Shown: piece after piece, positions 9,094 to 16,856 of the stretch
Numbering within the stretch: the stretch's first letter is position 1
How the letters are laid out: each line of letters begins with the position of its first letter
Assembly: GCA_963603285.1 (NCBI GenBank)
Contig: CAVCMG010000001.1
Coordinates: 62,001 to 126,000, forward strand
Direction of reading: 5' to 3'
Origin: UBA11957 sp963603285
GTDB taxonomy: Bacteria; Bacillota; Clostridia; Lachnospirales; Lachnospiraceae
DNA length: 64,000 nt
Notes under the pieces: model-generated
What the model was told of the DNA's origin: nothing
The model's database searches: none
The model's input: only the letters and a program-made list of their open reading frames with translations
Program-made: the position numbers and the translations under genes

Positions 9094-9555
9094 ATGTTTG
9101 AAATGAAAGTAGCTCATATTGGTGTACTGGTAAAAGATATCGAAAAAGCCATGAAATATTACAGCGAGACCTTTAACATCGGTCCGTGGCAGGAATTTGG
9201 CGAGCTGCAGGAGAATGCCCTGTATTACGGAAAGCCGCATAAGCTCTGCTACAGAGCAGCAATGGCACCGTTTGGCAGCCTGGATCTGGAGCTGATCCAG
9301 CCGACACAGGAGGGCAGTGTTTTTGCTGACGATCTGAAAGCCAAAGGTGAGGGCATGCACCATGTCTGCATCAAGGTAGATGATATCGAAAAGACCATCG
9401 AAGAATGCAAGGCCCTGGGCTTTGACATCATAGATTATGTGCCGATGTACGAGATGGAACCGGGATTTTCTCTCGGCTTTATCTTTATCAATTCGGACAA
9501 GGTGGGCGGCATGAAACTGGAGCTGGTACAGGAAGTCGTAGCAGAAGAGGAGTAA
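9094..9555 (+). CDS. VOC-superfamily (glyoxalase / methylmalonyl-CoA epimerase-like) protein
   Basis: A 153-residue vicinal-oxygen-chelate protein. It has two repeated beta-alpha-beta modules: 'VAHIGVLVKDIEKAMKYY' in the first and 'MHHVCIKVDDIEKTIEE' in the second, with candidate metal-binding His and Glu residues ('HIGV', 'LELIQP', 'HHVC', 'LELVQE'). Length and spacing match glyoxalase/methylmalonyl-CoA epimerase-type members. It lies between the aldolase and a Rossmann dehydrogenase, and no B12 mutase is nearby, so an epimerase or isomerase step on a sugar-derived intermediate is more likely than a propionyl-CoA role. Confidence 0.8.
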   Translation: MFEMKVAHIGVLVKDIEKAMKYYSETFNIGPWQEFGELQENALYYGKPHKLCYRAAMAPFGSLDLELIQPTQEGSVFADDLKAKGEGMHHVCIKVDDIEKTIEECKALGFDIIDYVPMYEMEPGFSLGFIFINSDKVGGMKLELVQEVVAEEE

Positions 9556-9556
9556 T

Positions 9557-10804
9557 ATGAAGGTTTGTATTATTGGCAGTGGTTCCCAGGGAACGGGACT
9601 GGCCGGACTTCTGGCCATGGAGCCGGATGTAGAACGGCTGGTGATCGCGGATTACAGTCCGGTTTGTCTGGATACGGCAAAGGGACTGATAGATACGCTG
9701 GGGGATAAGATCAAAGTCCCCCAGATCGAAACAAAGCAGGTGGATGCATCCGATGAGGATGCCGTGGCAGATGTGATCCGGGGATGCGATATCGTTTTTC
9801 ACTGCATTATCCCGAAATTCAACATTCCGATCATGAAAGCCTGCATCCGCGAAAAATGTCATTATCTGGATCTGTTTGCCGCACCGTATGCGGGAAACGG
9901 CATTGCAGAGGAGGAAACGATCGGTGCACAGATGCAGCTGGATCAGGCTTTTAAAGACGCGGGCCGTCTGGCATTGCCAAGCGTCGGCATGTCACCGGGC
10001 TGGACCAGTCTGGCGGCACAGTATATGATCGATGGGCTGGACAGGGTGGATTCCGTTGTAATCCGCTGGGGCGATTTTGTGGATACGGACGTTTATATGG
10101 CACCGGTATCTCCCTATGTGCTGTACCATGAATGGTTCGGCGCGCCGGGACCGGTACGCACGGTAAACGGCAAGTGCGAGCTGGTGGATCTGATCGGCAG
10201 TGAAGAGGAATTTACCTTCCCGGAGCCGATCGGCAGACGAAAGATCTATACCGTAACGTCCCATCCGGATATCGTTCTGATTCCGCAGTTTGCCGGAAAA
10301 CCGATTCCGCTCTGCGAGGAAAAGGGTGGTATTTTCCTTGGAAAAATGTCGATGAAGGACGTCTGGGTCAAGGGTATACAGGAATCCACAGCCAGACAGG
10401 GCGACAATAAAGAAAACAGCAACATGATGGAAGAATTTGGCCGTGCTCTGACACCGCCGCTGGCCTTTGGACAGCTGTTAAAAGAGGGCAGGATCCGCAA
10501 CCATGCGGTATGCTTCAGCTGTGAGGTTCAGGGGAAAAAGGACGGCGGAGCCGTACATCATATCTGCTACTATACATCCACACTGGAAGAAGCACAAAAG
10601 CATCTGCCGTGGGCTTCTCCGGCCGTATACGGCACCGTCGGCGGTATGCCGATCGAGCTGGTACTGGCACTGGGCCGCGGGCAGATCCCGCAGACCGGTG
10701 TATGGAGCGTAGGCAATCTGGGTATTACCGAACAGCTCAACCGCGGTATGGCAGCAAGAGGCCAGATCATTACAGAGAAGATTGAACAGACAGTAGGTGT
10801 GTAA
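9557..10804 (+). CDS. Saccharopine dehydrogenase-like NAD(P)-dependent oxidoreductase
   Basis: A 415-residue protein with an N-terminal Rossmann fold (CIIGSGSQGTGLAGLLA) and the saccharopine-dehydrogenase-like 'CDIVFHCIIPKFN...CHYLDL' region followed by 'LPSVGMSPGWTSLAAQY'. It starts one base after the VOC gene and is followed immediately by an MFS gene, so it is part of the catabolic operon. True lysine-pathway saccharopine dehydrogenases would not be expected here. It probably oxidises a pathway alcohol or amine; substrate unknown. Confidence 0.75.
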   Translation: MKVCIIGSGSQGTGLAGLLAMEPDVERLVIADYSPVCLDTAKGLIDTLGDKIKVPQIETKQVDASDEDAVADVIRGCDIVFHCIIPKFNIPIMKACIREKCHYLDLFAAPYAGNGIAEEETIGAQMQLDQAFKDAGRLALPSVGMSPGWTSLAAQYMIDGLDRVDSVVIRWGDFVDTDVYMAPVSPYVLYHEWFGAPGPVRTVNGKCELVDLIGSEEEFTFPEPIGRRKIYTVTSHPDIVLIPQFAGKPIPLCEEKGGIFLGKMSMKDVWVKGIQESTARQGDNKENSNMMEEFGRALTPPLAFGQLLKEGRIRNHAVCFSCEVQGKKDGGAVHHICYYTSTLEEAQKHLPWASPAVYGTVGGMPIELVLALGRGQIPQTGVWSVGNLGITEQLNRGMAARGQIITEKIEQTVGV

Positions 10805-10805
10805 A

Positions 10806-11978
10806 ATGAATACAGGTACGGGCAGCAAAGAAAAAGCAATCATCGCGGTTGGATTTCTGACCTGGGGGATGGCAGTCTATATGAGAAATTCCTTTGGGTA
10901 TTATCTGGACGAGCTTTCGATCTCCGCAACACAGGTGGGGATTGCGAATGCGGTGGTCTCTGCCTGTGCCTGTATTTCTGCTGTAACCGTAGGCGCACTG
11001 GCAGAAAAAAAGGGGAAAATCTTTTCGTTTCTGGGGCTGATGCTGCTGGCGATCACAGCGGGCGTACTGCTTCTGGCAACAGCAAAAAGCTTCCCCATGA
11101 TCCTGGTATCCCGGGTATTCTTAGGACTTGGCTGCGGGCCGGTATTTCCGCTGGTCATGAAAAGCGTGGAGATGGAGAGCTCAGAAAAGACGTATCCGAG
11201 AAATGTGGGCCTTGTATCCAACGGCGAACCATGGATCAGTACGATCTTCGGACCTGTGATCGTGGTGGCTTTGCTGAAAAGTCTCGGATTTTTTAAGACC
11301 AATGGGGTATTTGCGCTTCTTTTGCTGGCGCTGGGTATCGTCTGGTTCTGGATGAGCAGAAAAGAGGATCATCCGGTGCAGGCGGTGAAAAAGCAGGGAA
11401 CGATCGGCACGCTGATCAGAAACCGGCATGTACAGCTGTGTATCGCAGGCGGCGCACTGAATCTGGTGGCAGCATGGTGTATCTTTATGTATGTGCCGAC
11501 GCTTCTGCAGAAGGAGGGCCATCTGTCCGATACATGGATGAGCTTTGCCATGACCGCCATGGGCGTATGCATGGCCATCGGCATGGTGGTATTTCCGTCG
11601 TGGTATGCAAAGCATAACGATAAAAAGATCGTGGTGCTGGGCTGTATACTGGCGGCCGTCGGTCTGGGAGCAATCATGGCGTTTCCGGGGAACATACTGG
11701 CGATTGTTCTGTATATCCTGTTTGGCGGACTGGCTTCGGTGATGTCGCTGTTTTTCATGGCGATCATAAGCGTGGAGCAGATCCCCGAGGAGCAGAGCGC
11801 ATCGGCACTTTCGCTGATCAACGGCGGCTGTGAGCTCTTAGGCTCTGCCATCGGCCCAATGATCGCAGGCTGGCTCGCAGACCGTATAAACCTGCGGGTA
11901 AGTATGCTGATCTCCATGGTCTGCATGGTCATTTCAGCTGGTGTGGTACTGGTGTTGGACAGAGAAAAAACAGAATAG
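10806..11978 (+). CDS. Major facilitator superfamily transporter
   Basis: A 390-residue, about 12-helix MFS carrier. It contains 'GALAEKKGKIFSFLG' between early helices and 'SRVFLGLGCGPVFPLVMKS', resembling anion/sugar-acid symporters of the MFS. The ATG at 10806 begins one base after the dehydrogenase stop. It ends the second catabolic operon at a strong terminator. It is distinct in sequence from the MFS at 4909-6096, suggesting two different substrates or an import/export pair. Confidence 0.8.
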   Translation: MNTGTGSKEKAIIAVGFLTWGMAVYMRNSFGYYLDELSISATQVGIANAVVSACACISAVTVGALAEKKGKIFSFLGLMLLAITAGVLLLATAKSFPMILVSRVFLGLGCGPVFPLVMKSVEMESSEKTYPRNVGLVSNGEPWISTIFGPVIVVALLKSLGFFKTNGVFALLLLALGIVWFWMSRKEDHPVQAVKKQGTIGTLIRNRHVQLCIAGGALNLVAAWCIFMYVPTLLQKEGHLSDTWMSFAMTAMGVCMAIGMVVFPSWYAKHNDKKIVVLGCILAAVGLGAIMAFPGNILAIVLYILFGGLASVMSLFFMAIISVEQIPEEQSASALSLINGGCELLGSAIGPMIAGWLADRINLRVSMLISMVCMVISAGVVLVLDREKTE

Positions 11979-12005
11979 AAGTGAGAACAGATAAACAGAC
12001 ACAAA

Positions 12006-12038
12006 AGGCTGCCCTGCAAAAACCAGGGCAGCCTTTTT
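12006..12038 (+). terminator. Intrinsic terminator, probably bidirectional
   Basis: AGGCTGCCCTG and CAGGGCAGCCT form an 11-bp stem with loop CAAAAAC, followed by TTTT. The complementary strand also shows TTTT after the stem. It lies between the convergent MFS gene (+) and the formate/nitrite channel gene (-). Confidence 0.88.
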
Positions 12039-12135
12039 ATAGAGTGAAGAACTCTACTATGCAAATACCGGCGTAATCATGTAATCCCGATGACTCGGGC
12101 TGGATAATGTTTAAGAGGATGGAGATTGCCGGTAT

Positions 12136-12906
12136 TTATGCCTCTTTTGAGATGATCAGGTACGGAACCGCCACAAAGACGATACCGCCGATCATATTGC
12201 CGATGGTGACAAAAAACAGATTCTGGAAGTAAGCACCAACACTTAACAGCTGTCCCGACGGATGCAGGAGTCCCACACCGAGGATACTCATATTGGCGAT
12301 GCTGTGCTCGAAGCCGCAGATCATAAAGATCAGGATACACCATACGATCATGATCAGCTTACCGGACTCGCTTTTCAGCTTGGTGGCACACCATACAGCC
12401 AGACATACACAGATATTACAGAGAATACCGCGGGAAAACTGGGCCAGTGGTGTGAGGCTCATCTTTGCTGCGGAAGTGCTGGCAAAGAAGGCGGCGATAT
12501 CCGGATTGGCGTCAAAGCCGGTCAGTTCGAAGAGTCCGACCATGATCCAGGAGCCGATAAAGTTTCCAAGATAACAGACGATCCAGAGCTTTACAGCGTC
12601 TCCCCAGGAAATCCTTTTTCGGAAAGCTCCGGCGGATAATACAAGGTTATTGCCGGTGAAAAGCTCACAGCCGGCCATCACAACGAGACTCAGCGCTGTG
12701 GCAAAGGTCAGCGGTACAAAAAAGCGGACCAGATCGGATCCTGCGGCGGTCAGAATACCACCAATACTCATGGAAACAAAGCTTCCAAAGGCGATAAACA
12801 TACCGGCCACCATGGAGGCAACCAGATAGCCGAGGGGATTCTTCGAAAGAAGATCCCTCTTGGCTGCGGCGGCACTGCAAAGTGCGTCATATTCAGGTTT
12901 AAACAT
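12136..12906 (-). CDS. Formate/nitrite transporter (FNT) family channel
   Basis: A 256-residue membrane protein with about six helices. FNT signatures are 'GMFIAFGSFVSMSIGG', 'GCELFTGNN' and 'NFIGSWIMVGLFEL', the regions forming the pore and its selectivity filter in FocA/NirC proteins. It starts 34 bases downstream of fhs on the same strand with AGGTGA before its ATG, so it should share the ZTP-riboswitch transcript. A role in moving formate for the neighbouring formate-tetrahydrofolate ligase is a reasonable inference; nitrite or hydrosulfide transport cannot be excluded. Confidence 0.88.
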   Translation of the reverse strand: MFKPEYDALCSAAAAKRDLLSKNPLGYLVASMVAGMFIAFGSFVSMSIGGILTAAGSDLVRFFVPLTFATALSLVVMAGCELFTGNNLVLSAGAFRKRISWGDAVKLWIVCYLGNFIGSWIMVGLFELTGFDANPDIAAFFASTSAAKMSLTPLAQFSRGILCNICVCLAVWCATKLKSESGKLIMIVWCILIFMICGFEHSIANMSILGVGLLHPSGQLLSVGAYFQNLFFVTIGNMIGGIVFVAVPYLIISKEA

Positions 12907-12940
12907 TCGATCACCTGTAGCTATCTTTATGTATACAGGC

Positions 12941-14626
12941 CTAGAAAAGTCCTGTAATCTTACCGTTCTCGTCTACGTCGATTCTTTCAGCTGCAGGAAC
13001 CTTTGGCAGACCCGGCATGGTCATGATCTCACCGGTCAGGGCTACGATAAAGCCTGCACCTGCGCTTACTTTTAAGTGGCGTACGGTAACCTCAAAATCC
13101 TTCGGAGCGCCGAGCTTCTTGGCATCATCGGACAGGCTGTACTGGGTCTTTGCAACGCAGATCGGGCAGTTGCCAAAACCGAGGTCTTCGAGCTGTTTTG
13201 CCTGCTTCTGGGCGCTGGCTGTCAGCACAACGCGGCTGCCGCCGTAGACCTTCTGTACGATCTGGTTCAGCTTATCTTCGATAGAACCTTCCAGCTCATA
13301 GCTGTAGTGGAAGTCAGCCGGTTCTTCGCAGAGACGGATAACCTCTTTGGCAAGGGTGATGCCGCCTTCGCCGCCCTTGGCCCATACTTCGGACAGGGCA
13401 ACGTTTACACCAAGCTCTTTACATTTGGCTTCTACAAGGTCAAGCTCGGCCCTGGTATCTGTCGGGAATGCATTGATCGCAACGACACACGGCAGACCGT
13501 AGACATTTTTGATATTGCTTACATGCTTTAACAGGTTTGGCATACCTTTTTCAAGGGCTTCCAGATTTTCGTTGTTCAGGTCGGCTTTTGCTACACCACC
13601 ATTGTATTTCAGGGCACGTACAGTAGCTACGATAACGACAGCGTTCGGTTTCAGACCGGCCATACGGCATTTGATATCGAGGAATTTCTCGGCACCGAGG
13701 TCGGCACCGAAACCAGCCTCTGTGATGGCGTAGTTGGCGAGCTTCATAGCCATCTTGGTAGCGGTAACGGAGTTACAGCCGTGGGCGATATTGGCGAACG
13801 GTCCGCCATGTACGATGGCCGGTACATGCTCGAGGGTCTGTACGAGGTTTGGCTTGAGCGCGTCCTTTAACAGGGCGGTCATAGCGCCTTCAGCATGAAG
13901 GTCACCGGCGGTTACCGGTTTCTGTTCGGATGTTTTGCCATAGGTATAACCGATGATGATGCGGGACAGTCTTTCCTTCAGATCCTTGATATCGCTGGCC
14001 AGACATAATACAGCCATGATCTCAGATGCTACGGTGATATCGTAGCCGTCCTCACGCGGCATACCGTTGGATCTGCCGCCCATACCGTCGACAACATAGC
14101 GCAGCTGGCGGTCGTTCATATCCACGCAGCGTTTCCAGGTGATCTTACGCGGGTCGATATTTAAGGCGTTGCCCTGGAAGATATGGTTGTCGATCATAGC
14201 GGCCAGCAGGTTGTTGGCTGCGCCGATCGCATGGAAGTCACCGGTAAAGTGCAGGTTGATATCCTCCATCGGAACAACCTGGGCATATCCGCCGCCTGCA
14301 GCCCCACCCTTTACACCGAAGACCGGTCCGAGGGACGGCTCACGCAGAGCAACCATGACGCTTTTGCCGAGTCTCTGCATACCGTCGGCCAGACCTACGG
14401 TGGTTGTGGTCTTGCCTTCACCGGCCGGGGTCGGATTGATGGCGGTAACGAGGATCAGCTTGCCGTTTTTCCTGTCGGATTCTTTTAATAGACTGTAGTC
14501 GATCTTTGCTTTGTATTTACCATACTGCTCGAGGTATTTGTCATCAATACCTGCTTTTTCGGCGATCTTTGTGATCGGCTCCATAACACATTCCTGAGCG
14601 ATTTCAATGTCTGTCTTGTAACCCAT
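12941..14626 (-). CDS. fhs: Formate--tetrahydrofolate ligase
   Basis: A 561-residue enzyme that joins formate to tetrahydrofolate using ATP, giving 10-formyl-THF for purines and one-carbon metabolism. The N-terminus shows 'LILVTAINPTPAGEGKTTTT', the P-loop of the family, followed by 'ALREPSLGPVFGVKGGAAGG' and 'HFTGDFHAI'. Length matches the family (~556). The ATG at 14626 (MGYKTDIEIAQ) has AAAGGAG nine bases upstream; an upstream extension of the frame would read through the riboswitch terminator and is not real. It is preceded by a ZTP riboswitch and followed by an FNT channel. Confidence 0.97.
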   Translation of the reverse strand: MGYKTDIEIAQECVMEPITKIAEKAGIDDKYLEQYGKYKAKIDYSLLKESDRKNGKLILVTAINPTPAGEGKTTTTVGLADGMQRLGKSVMVALREPSLGPVFGVKGGAAGGGYAQVVPMEDINLHFTGDFHAIGAANNLLAAMIDNHIFQGNALNIDPRKITWKRCVDMNDRQLRYVVDGMGGRSNGMPREDGYDITVASEIMAVLCLASDIKDLKERLSRIIIGYTYGKTSEQKPVTAGDLHAEGAMTALLKDALKPNLVQTLEHVPAIVHGGPFANIAHGCNSVTATKMAMKLANYAITEAGFGADLGAEKFLDIKCRMAGLKPNAVVIVATVRALKYNGGVAKADLNNENLEALEKGMPNLLKHVSNIKNVYGLPCVVAINAFPTDTRAELDLVEAKCKELGVNVALSEVWAKGGEGGITLAKEVIRLCEEPADFHYSYELEGSIEDKLNQIVQKVYGGSRVVLTASAQKQAKQLEDLGFGNCPICVAKTQYSLSDDAKKLGAPKDFEVTVRHLKVSAGAGFIVALTGEIMTMPGLPKVPAAERIDVDENGKITGLF

Positions 14627-14700
14627 ATGATTGCTCCTTTCAAAATAGAAAAATTGCGGTTCCGGTCTTGCATCGGCGTATCCGGAACAGGTATAGTAAT

Positions 14701-14743
14701 AAAAAAGCAACATACATAACGAAACAGAGGTTATATATGCTGC
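14701..14743 (-). terminator. Riboswitch-controlled intrinsic terminator of fhs leader
   Basis: On the minus strand GCAGCATATATAAC pairs with GTTATGTATGTTGC around a 9-base loop and is followed by TTTTTT. The 5' side overlaps the last three bases of the conserved CTGGGCA segment of the ZTP aptamer. Folding of the ligand-bound aptamer would therefore compete with the terminator, giving transcription when ZTP is high. Confidence 0.85.
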
Positions 14744-14812
14744 CCAGACGGTCGGCGGTATCTTCTGTGACTTCCCCGTGGTTATCCACTTTGCCCGTCA
14801 GTTATCACAGAA
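14741..14812 (-). ncRNA. ZTP (pfl-type) riboswitch upstream of fhs
   Basis: Read on the minus strand, the leader has P1 CTGTGA/TCACAG (14805-14810 with 14765-14770), the internal segment AACTGACGGGC, a small hairpin GTGGATAACCAC followed by GGGGAAG, and the hallmark 3' strand CCGCCGACCGTCTGGGCA (14741-14758). These match the conserved order of the pfl/ZTP aptamer, which senses the purine intermediate ZMP/ZTP that accumulates when 10-formyl-THF is short. Placement before fhs is a classical target. An overlapping terminator makes it an ON switch. Confidence 0.92.
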
Positions 14813-14826
14813 CTGCTTTTGTCTGT

Positions 14827-14855
14827 ATAGTAGCACGGGTATGTAAGAGTGTCAA
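14827..14855 (-). promoter_or_regulatory. Promoter of fhs-FNT operon
   Basis: On the minus strand TTGACA (14850-14855) and TACTAT (14827-14832) are separated by exactly 17 bases. Transcription would start near 14820, just before the ZTP riboswitch. Confidence 0.85.
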
Positions 14856-14953
14856 GGATTTAACAGGGGCAAATATGATGGAAATAGAAGACCCCGGATT
14901 CATACGGATTGTAGTATAATAAGAAAAAGGTATACAGGAGGGAAAATGTTGAA

Positions 14954-15142
14954 ATGCAGGAAAAAGAAGTGTTTCTGAATGGATTTTGCCGCTGCCAGAA
15001 TCAGGGGCGTATCGTACTTTGTGTATATGAAAAAGATGGTGAAAAATGGCAGATTGATGAGATAGACTGTGGATTTCTGACATGTCCGCACAGGGATTCC
15101 TGTGAGGTGGCGAAGGCTGCGCTGGAAGGGCGGGAGGAGTAA
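14954..15142 (+). CDS. Small Cys-rich protein of unknown function
   Basis: A 62-residue protein starting MQEKEVFLNGFCRCQ. Five cysteines are present in 'FCRC', 'LCVYE' and 'DCGFLTCPHRDSC', hinting at metal binding, although the pattern is not a recognised zinc ribbon. AGGAGGG lies 11 bases upstream, and TATAAT at about 14915 could serve as a -10 box. It stands alone between the divergent fhs promoter and the NlpC/P60 gene. I do not recognise the family. Confidence 0.6.
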   Translation: MQEKEVFLNGFCRCQNQGRIVLCVYEKDGEKWQIDEIDCGFLTCPHRDSCEVAKAALEGREE

Positions 15143-15145
15143 AAG

Positions 15146-15162
15146 ATTACAGAAATGTTACA
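15146..15162 (-). promoter_or_regulatory. WalR (YycF)-like binding site
   Basis: The minus strand reads TGTAACATTTCTGTAAT, an exact fit to the established WalR consensus TGT(A/T)A(A/T/C)-N5-TGT(A/T)A(A/T/C). It ends 8 bases upstream of the -35 box of the NlpC/P60 gene. WalR controls cell-wall hydrolases in Firmicutes, so the position makes biological sense. Confidence 0.65.
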
Positions 15163-15169
15163 GACACAG

Positions 15170-15198
15170 TTGCAAATTTTGCATCTCTATGTTAGTAT
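15170..15198 (+). promoter_or_regulatory. Promoter of NlpC/P60 hydrolase gene
   Basis: TTGCAA (15170-15175) and TAGTAT (15193-15198) are spaced by 17 bases. The leader downstream is about 115 bases long and contains a palindrome. Confidence 0.7.
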
Positions 15199-15220
15199 GG
15201 CTGTATGTAATTCACAAAAT

Positions 15221-15240
15221 CATAACATTTACATGTTATG
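15221..15240. repeat. Perfect 8-bp inverted repeat in leader of hydrolase gene
   Basis: CATAACAT and ATGTTATG are separated by four bases (TTAC). It lies just downstream of the expected transcription start and could be an operator or an mRNA hairpin. Confidence 0.5.
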
Positions 15241-15318
15241 TTAACTGTGTCCGCAGCAAGGGGAGAGATATACACTGCGGAGGGTAACTACAGAGTTGAC
15301 AATACATAAGGAGTATAT

Positions 15319-16632
15319 ATGTTCAGTAAAAAAATGAGAGGACTGGCGCTTGTGCTGGCGCTGACGATGGCCGCCGCACAGCCGGTAGGTGCGACCAGTC
15401 TGGATGAAAAGCAGAAGGCTATCGAAAAGCAGCAGGCACAGACCAAGAGCAATCTGGCCAGCCAGCAGTCCAAGATCAATGAGCTCGAGACCAAGAAGGC
15501 CGCCTTACAGAAGGAAATCAACAAGATGGATGCGGATCTGGTTGAGCTGATGGCTGAGATTAAGACGCTGGAGGGCGATATTTCCGATAAAGAGTCTGAT
15601 ATTGAGACGACCAAAGCCGAGCTTGCCACAGCGCAGGAGGATCAGCAGAAGCAGTACGATTCCATGAAAACCCGTATTGCTTATATCTATGAAAACGGCG
15701 GCAGCGCCGCATGGGCAGAGATGCTTTTGTCCGATGCCAATATCTCCAATCTGTTAAATAAGGCCGAGTACACACAGGAACTTTACGATTACGACCGCAA
15801 AGCTCTTGAGACATATGTGTCTACAGTAGAGAATGTACGGTCCCTTGAGCGTGACCTTGAGGATGAAAAGGCCGAGCTCGTTACGATGAAAGAGGAGAGC
15901 GAGGACGAGAAGCAGCAGCTCGATGCCGCTCTTGAAAAGAAAAAGCAGACCAGCGCCAACTATGCATCGGAGATCAGCGCCGCTGAGAAAAAGGCCGATG
16001 AATATTCCGCTCTGATCCGTCAGCAGTCTGCCCAGATCCGCCAGATCCAGCAGGAAAAGGCCGCACAGGAGGCCGCCCGTAAGGCAGCCGAGGAGGCAAA
16101 GAAGCGTGCTGAGGCAGAGAAAAAGGCAGCAGCCGAGGCTGCCAAGAAGCAGGCCGCTGCAGCAAATAAGAGCAGTACATCTTCCGGAAGCAGCTCATCC
16201 AGCAGCAGTTCTTCCAGTAGTTCTTCGTCATCCAGCAGCAGCTCATCTTCCAGCAGCTCATCCAGCTCGTCTGGTGCCAGCTACAGTGGTAAGGGAAGCT
16301 CAGTTGTTGCCTATGCGACCCGGTTTGTCGGCAACCCGTATGTATGGGGCGGTGAGAGCCTGACCAACGGTGCGGACTGTTCCGGATTTATCAAATCCGT
16401 ATATGCACACTTCGGTGTCAGCCTGCCACATTCCTCCGGTGCGATGAGAAGCTGTGGTGTGGGCGTATCCTACTCCGAGGCCAAGCCGGGTGATATCATC
16501 TGTTACTCCGGTCATGTAGCAATCTACATGGGCGGCGGTGCGATCGTACATGCCAGCAATAAAAAGGACGGCATCAAGATCAGCTACAATGCGGCATACC
16601 GTTCGATCGTAGCTGTGAGACGAGTGATCTAA
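15319..16632 (+). CDS. Secreted NlpC/P60 peptidoglycan hydrolase with coiled-coil domain
   Basis: A 437-residue secreted protein. A signal peptide covers residues 1-28 (LALVLALTMAAAQPVGA). A long coiled coil resembling the N-terminal domain of PcsB/CwlO-type hydrolases follows (~30-270), then an Ala/Lys-rich stretch and an almost pure serine linker (~285-318). The C-terminal NlpC/P60 domain has catalytic Cys354 in 'GADCSG', His399 in 'SGHVAIY' and His411 in 'HASN'. This should cleave D-Glu-mDAP stem-peptide bonds during growth or division, probably controlled by FtsEX-like partners. AAGGAG precedes the ATG. A WalR-like box and a good promoter lie upstream, a strong terminator downstream. Confidence 0.92.
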   Translation: MFSKKMRGLALVLALTMAAAQPVGATSLDEKQKAIEKQQAQTKSNLASQQSKINELETKKAALQKEINKMDADLVELMAEIKTLEGDISDKESDIETTKAELATAQEDQQKQYDSMKTRIAYIYENGGSAAWAEMLLSDANISNLLNKAEYTQELYDYDRKALETYVSTVENVRSLERDLEDEKAELVTMKEESEDEKQQLDAALEKKKQTSANYASEISAAEKKADEYSALIRQQSAQIRQIQQEKAAQEAARKAAEEAKKRAEAEKKAAAEAAKKQAAAANKSSTSSGSSSSSSSSSSSSSSSSSSSSSSSSSSSSGASYSGKGSSVVAYATRFVGNPYVWGGESLTNGADCSGFIKSVYAHFGVSLPHSSGAMRSCGVGVSYSEAKPGDIICYSGHVAIYMGGGAIVHASNKKDGIKISYNAAYRSIVAVRRVI

Positions 16633-16655
16633 TCTGGATATAGTATGTAATATTA

Positions 16656-16690
16656 CGGACATGCAGCCGGGAGGCTGTGTGTCCGTTTTT
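16656..16690 (+). terminator. Intrinsic terminator of hydrolase gene
   Basis: CGGACATGCAGCC and GGCTGTGTGTCCG form a 13-bp stem (with one G-T pair) around GGGA, followed by TTTTT. Confidence 0.9.
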
Positions 16691-16781
16691 CGTTGCCATG
16701 CATGTGAAAAAAGATTCGGTGAAGCTTTTTTGAGTTCATACAAAAAGCATAAATATTCAAACAGAAAAAGAAGAAAACAGG

Positions 16782-16810
16782 ATGACAGCATATTTTAAAA
16801 CTGGTATAAT
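16782..16810 (+). promoter_or_regulatory. Promoter of pentose-phosphate gene cluster
   Basis: ATGACA (16782-16787) and a perfect TATAAT (16805-16810) are separated by 17 bases, 47 bases before the rpe start. Confidence 0.75.
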
Positions 16811-16856
16811 GGGGTCGTTGAACTGGCAAAGTATATTATATTAAGGAAGTAAAGTT

